Positions 61,675 through 64,000 of a stretch of DNA of 64,000 nucleotides are shown here, piece by piece. Each line of letters begins with the position of its first letter. The stretch's first letter is position 1. Origin of the DNA: Chloroflexota bacterium (lineage in GTDB: Bacteria > Chloroflexota > Anaerolineae > Anaerolineales > UBA4823); assembly GCA_029782365.1 (NCBI GenBank), contig JAKOUW010000096.1, forward strand, positions 234,467-298,466, in the 5' to 3' direction. Position numbers and translations under genes: made by a program. A model generated the notes under the pieces. It worked only from the letters and a program-made list of their open reading frames with translations, was not told where the DNA came from and searched no databases.

Positions 61675-62748
61675 ATGGCCGGTCCGCGTGTGGTTGTCGC
61701 TATGTCCGGTGGCGTTGACTCCTCCGTTGCCGCCGCCTTGCTCGTCCAGCAAGGTTATGATGTCGTCGGCATGATGATGCGCCTGTGGTCGGAACCTGGC
61801 CGTGAGGCAGAAAATCGCTGCTGCACCCCAGACGCCCTGGCGCAGGCTCGCCTTGTAGCCGGTAAGCTCGGCATCCCTTTTTATGCCGTTGATGCGCGTA
61901 CCGTCTTCTATGAGCAAATTGTCTCTTCTTTCATAGATGCCTATGCGCAAGGCGCCACTCCTAACCCTTGCCTCTCTTGCAATCGCCACATTCGTTGGAC
62001 TTTTCTGCTTCAACGTGCTCTCTCAATAGATGCGCAGTTTATGGCCACCGGCCATTATGTTCGCCTTATTCCTAGTGACCAGGGTCAGATTCAAATTCAA
62101 CGTGCCGTCGATCAGGCCAAGGATCAATCTTATGTGTTGCATGTGTTGAATCAAGATCAGCTTCGCCATGCCATCTTTCCGTTGGGCGAGCTGACCAAAC
62201 CTCAAGTTCGCCAACTCGCCCGCGATTTTAATCTACCCGTCGCCGAGCGTCCCGAGAGCCAGGATCTATGCTTCTTGGGTGAAACGGATTACCGTTCCTT
62301 CCTGGCCCGCAACTATCCGGATGTGCTCAACCCTGGCCCAATCCAAACTTCCTCGGGCTTGAATCTCGGCAGGCATCAGGGATTGGCTTTCTACACGATT
62401 GGCCAGCGCAAAGGCCTGGGCATAGCCGCGGCCGAGCCGCTTTATGTTCTCCGCAAAGATCGCTCCACAAACACCTTGGTTGTTGGTCCTCTCGACGAGC
62501 TTGGCCAGACAGAACTGACTGCCGCCAACCTGAACTGGGTCGCAGGAGTGCCTCCGGCCGCTCCCCTTCGATTACAAGTGAAAATTCGTTACAAAGCCGC
62601 TCCAGCCTGGGGCATCCTCACCCTGCTGCCAGGCAACCAGGCGCATATACGTTTTGACCAAAAAATGCGGGATATCACGCCTGGCCAGGCAGCAGTCTTT
62701 TATGATGGCGATATTGTCTTGGGTGGTGGAATCATCCAGCCATCATAA
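61675..62748 (+). CDS. mnmA: tRNA-specific 2-thiouridylase MnmA
   Basis: Adds sulfur to U34 of tRNAs for Glu, Gln and Lys, using ATP and a persulfide. The PP-loop motif is AMSGGVDSSVAAALL; the two catalytic cysteines lie in TPNPCLSCNRHIRWTFL and RPESQDLCFLGE, and the ATP-dependent adenylation region and the C-terminal beta barrel end with IVLGGGIIQPS. ENRCCTPDALAQAR is also typical. ATG 61675 starts 1 nt after the desulfurase stop (TGATATG). 357 residues, normal. The 3' end overlaps the convergent GNAT gene by 6 bp. Confidence 0.96.
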   Translation: MAGPRVVVAMSGGVDSSVAAALLVQQGYDVVGMMMRLWSEPGREAENRCCTPDALAQARLVAGKLGIPFYAVDARTVFYEQIVSSFIDAYAQGATPNPCLSCNRHIRWTFLLQRALSIDAQFMATGHYVRLIPSDQGQIQIQRAVDQAKDQSYVLHVLNQDQLRHAIFPLGELTKPQVRQLARDFNLPVAERPESQDLCFLGETDYRSFLARNYPDVLNPGPIQTSSGLNLGRHQGLAFYTIGQRKGLGIAAAEPLYVLRKDRSTNTLVVGPLDELGQTELTAANLNWVAGVPPAAPLRLQVKIRYKAAPAWGILTLLPGNQAHIRFDQKMRDITPGQAAVFYDGDIVLGGGIIQPS

Positions 62749-63564
62749 TTGGTTGACAAAATTTACACGCCAATAAGCAATCTCAAAACCTAATCTCTGC
62801 AAATTAAGCAGCGAGCGGTTTGGTTGATCTTCATTGTGCTCAAAAGTATCCGAGACTACCCATTTACAGCCCGCTTGCTGAGCTTCGAAAATTCGCCTGG
62901 TGACTAAGGCGCTTTGGGCTCCCATGCGTTGATGGGATTCCCGGGTGCCCATAAAACCCAGGTAGGCTGTATCGCCGTGAAAATACATGGCGGCAGCCGC
63001 CGCGGGATAATCACCATCGAAGGCCATGAAATGCTTCCAGCCCGGCCGGCCGACGGTGTTAGCCAGCATAGGAAATAAAATTTCTGGCAGGCCGAAAACT
63101 TCGACGCCAATCTCAGCAAATGCATCAGCATATTCCGGGCCAATCACATCTACATGCAGTTCCGTTTGAATAAATGGAGGTGTACTTGTATCTCGGATCA
63201 ACTTGACCCAACTACCATTCGCAATAAGATTTCGGCTTTCGAATATTTCCCACAACCAATCTGGTTTTGCGCCCGGGGCTAGATGGATATAAAACTGGTC
63301 AACGCCTGAACGGTAATACCGCTCGATAATTTCATCAACCTGCGCTTCGCTCGTTTCTTCCCCCACACCTAACCCAATTACACGATTGTAATAATAATCC
63401 GCTAATCCTGGAGCCATCAACAGCGTAGCTTTGCCCACTTGTTCTGTGTGAACCCCAAACCAATCCACCAGCTCCTGAGGCGCACTGGTGACATAATCAG
63501 CCATGACACTGGCTTCGGTTAGCTCTCCGACAAATGCCAACTGCTCAGGAGTGAGTGATACCAT
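62743..63564 (-). CDS. GNAT-family N-acetyltransferase
   Basis: A 273-residue protein with an N-terminal uncharacterised half (SLTPEQLAFVGELTEASVMADY) and a C-terminal GNAT fold. The acetyl-CoA binding motif is GFMGTRESHQRMGAQSALV (R/Q-x2-G-x-G/A), followed by a helix and SLLNLQRLGFEIAYWR. Substrate unknown. I choose ATG 63564 because a TATAAT box on the minus strand (63579-63574) ends 9 nt upstream and would lie inside the gene if translation began at ATG 63594 or earlier. It is convergent with mnmA. Confidence 0.85.
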   Translation of the reverse strand: MVSLTPEQLAFVGELTEASVMADYVTSAPQELVDWFGVHTEQVGKATLLMAPGLADYYYNRVIGLGVGEETSEAQVDEIIERYYRSGVDQFYIHLAPGAKPDWLWEIFESRNLIANGSWVKLIRDTSTPPFIQTELHVDVIGPEYADAFAEIGVEVFGLPEILFPMLANTVGRPGWKHFMAFDGDYPAAAAAMYFHGDTAYLGFMGTRESHQRMGAQSALVTRRIFEAQQAGCKWVVSDTFEHNEDQPNRSLLNLQRLGFEIAYWRVNFVNQL

Positions 63565-63573
63565 ACTGCTCGA

Positions 63574-63605
63574 ATTATAGTCGAATTCTGCCATCGGGGT
63601 ATAAT
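63574..63605. promoter_or_regulatory. back-to-back -10 boxes for GNAT and small membrane protein genes
   Basis: TATAAT on the minus strand (63579-63574) lies 9 nt before ATG 63564; TATAAT on the plus strand (63600-63605) lies 6 nt before ATG 63612. Both imply very short or absent leaders. Neither -35 element is convincing. Confidence 0.5.
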
Positions 63606-63611
63606 TATCAC

Positions 63612-63878
63612 ATGACTTCACCTTCACTGATTCTCATACTGGTCTGGACGTTTATCCTGGGTGCAATTTTCCATCTCTGGCGAGGCGGTGGCGCCGGCAA
63701 GTTACTGCTCTTCCTTGTTCTAAGCTTCGTTGGGTTTTTTACTGGTCAATGGATTGCGACATATTTTTATTGGACATTTGATTTGTATGGACAGATTCAT
63801 CTTCTTTTTGGCACCGCAGGAAGTATCTTATTTTTATTGGTTGGCAATTTTCTTAGTTTTCAAGAAAACGGCCTTTAA
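63612..63878 (+). CDS. small membrane protein of unknown function
   Basis: An 88-residue hydrophobic protein (MTSPSLILILVWTFILGAIF) with three predicted membrane helices and a short GGGAGK loop after the first. ATG 63612 follows a TATAAT box by 6 nt, which supports this start and a leaderless message; the longer upstream frame would begin inside the divergent gene. No family recognised. It may share a transcript with the following S9-like gene, which starts 54 bp after its stop. Confidence 0.65.
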   Translation: MTSPSLILILVWTFILGAIFHLWRGGGAGKLLLFLVLSFVGFFTGQWIATYFYWTFDLYGQIHLLFGTAGSILFLLVGNFLSFQENGL

Positions 63879-63932
63879 ACATCGGTTAAGCCGCCGTTTC
63901 ACTTGGATCAAACTTACAGAAAGGACATACTT

Positions 63933-64000
63933 ATGTACCGGATCGAATCGCTTCTTTCAGCACGCCTTTTTATGGCTCCCCAGCTCGTAGAAAACCGAAT
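63933..64000 (+). CDS. partial CDS, probable S9-family peptidase N-terminus
   Basis: An open frame from ATG 63933 (AAAGGA about 8 nt upstream) runs off the window. The first residues MYRIESLLSARLFMAPQLVE match, from memory, the N-terminus of Chloroflexota S9 dipeptidyl-aminopeptidase-like proteins, in which a beta-propeller begins right after this segment. Only 22 codons are visible, so the call is tentative. Confidence 0.5.
   Translation, partial: MYRIESLLSARLFMAPQLVENR

Noticed and set aside
61465..62013. Minus-strand frame opposite the desulfurase/mnmA junction
   Set aside because: It covers the catalytic regions of two well-recognised genes on the other strand.
1..64000. CRISPR arrays, insertion sequences, prophage or rRNA
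   Set aside because: I saw no spaced direct repeats, transposase or integrase motifs, phage structural genes or rRNA-like blocks on reading the window.

Overview
The window looks like chromosomal DNA of a member of the Chloroflexota, most likely class Anaerolineae. This is an inference from gene content: lipoproteins with Thr/Pro/Gln-rich linkers, a large AAA/TPR regulator with a cyclase-like N-terminus, an M32 carboxypeptidase, a RelA/SpoT homologue with hybrid motifs, and many proteins of the kind annotated as Chloroflexota hypotheticals. Coding density is high and coding is mixed on both strands. I see no rRNA, CRISPR array, insertion sequence or prophage.

Layout. 1-5 kb (minus): partial small membrane protein, PfkB sugar kinase, small Cys/acidic protein, moeA, bifunctional rel. 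5-11 kb (plus): a MacB/LolD-type ABC export system with two ATPases (one fused to a cyclic-nucleotide-binding domain), one FtsX-like permease and one lipoprotein membrane-fusion protein. 10.8-15.7 kb (plus): two sugar ABC permeases and a solute-binding lipoprotein that is a head-to-tail duplication. 15.7-18.7 kb: nuclease-like protein, SRAP protein, PAS histidine kinase. 19-25.5 kb: two GH31 glycosidases, an aldo/keto reductase and a small protein. 25.5-34.2 kb: AAA/TPR regulator, tsaC, glmS preceded by a glmS ribozyme carrying an insertion, and a penicillin-acylase family enzyme. 34.2-42.4 kb: HhH membrane protein, PolX, prolyl oligopeptidase, an internally duplicated membrane/winged-helix/zinc-ribbon protein, carboxypeptidase Taq. 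42.5-49.5 kb: HPRT, TPR fragment, tRNA-Gln, gltX, rodA-minE-minD-minC, inositol-phosphatase family enzyme. 49.6-57.1 kb: acyl carrier protein, isoprenoid operon (type 2 IPP isomerase, polyprenyl synthase, unknown membrane protein), heterodimeric ABC exporter, Cys-cluster protein. 57.2-64 kb: ATP-grasp ligase plus esterase operon, SH3 lipoprotein, cysteine desulfurase-mnmA pair, GNAT protein, small membrane protein and the start of what looks like an S9 peptidase.

How the genes work together. Several blocks are functional units: carbohydrate uptake and breakdown (sugar importer, GH31 enzymes, reductase, sugar kinase); amino-sugar supply for the cell envelope with RNA-level feedback (glmS ribozyme-glmS); cell shape and division-site selection (rodA-minEDC); tRNA charging and modification (gltX beside tRNA-Gln, tsaC, cysteine desulfurase-mnmA); and prenyl-diphosphate synthesis.

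The strongest candidates for something not well described are the insertion-bearing glmS ribozyme, the double solute-binding protein, the duplicated membrane/winged-helix/zinc-ribbon protein, the unknown repeat-containing membrane protein in the isoprenoid operon, and the ATP-grasp/esterase pair. Starts were moved from the longest reading frame wherever a Shine-Dalgarno site, a catalytic N-terminal Cys or a promoter position argued for it.
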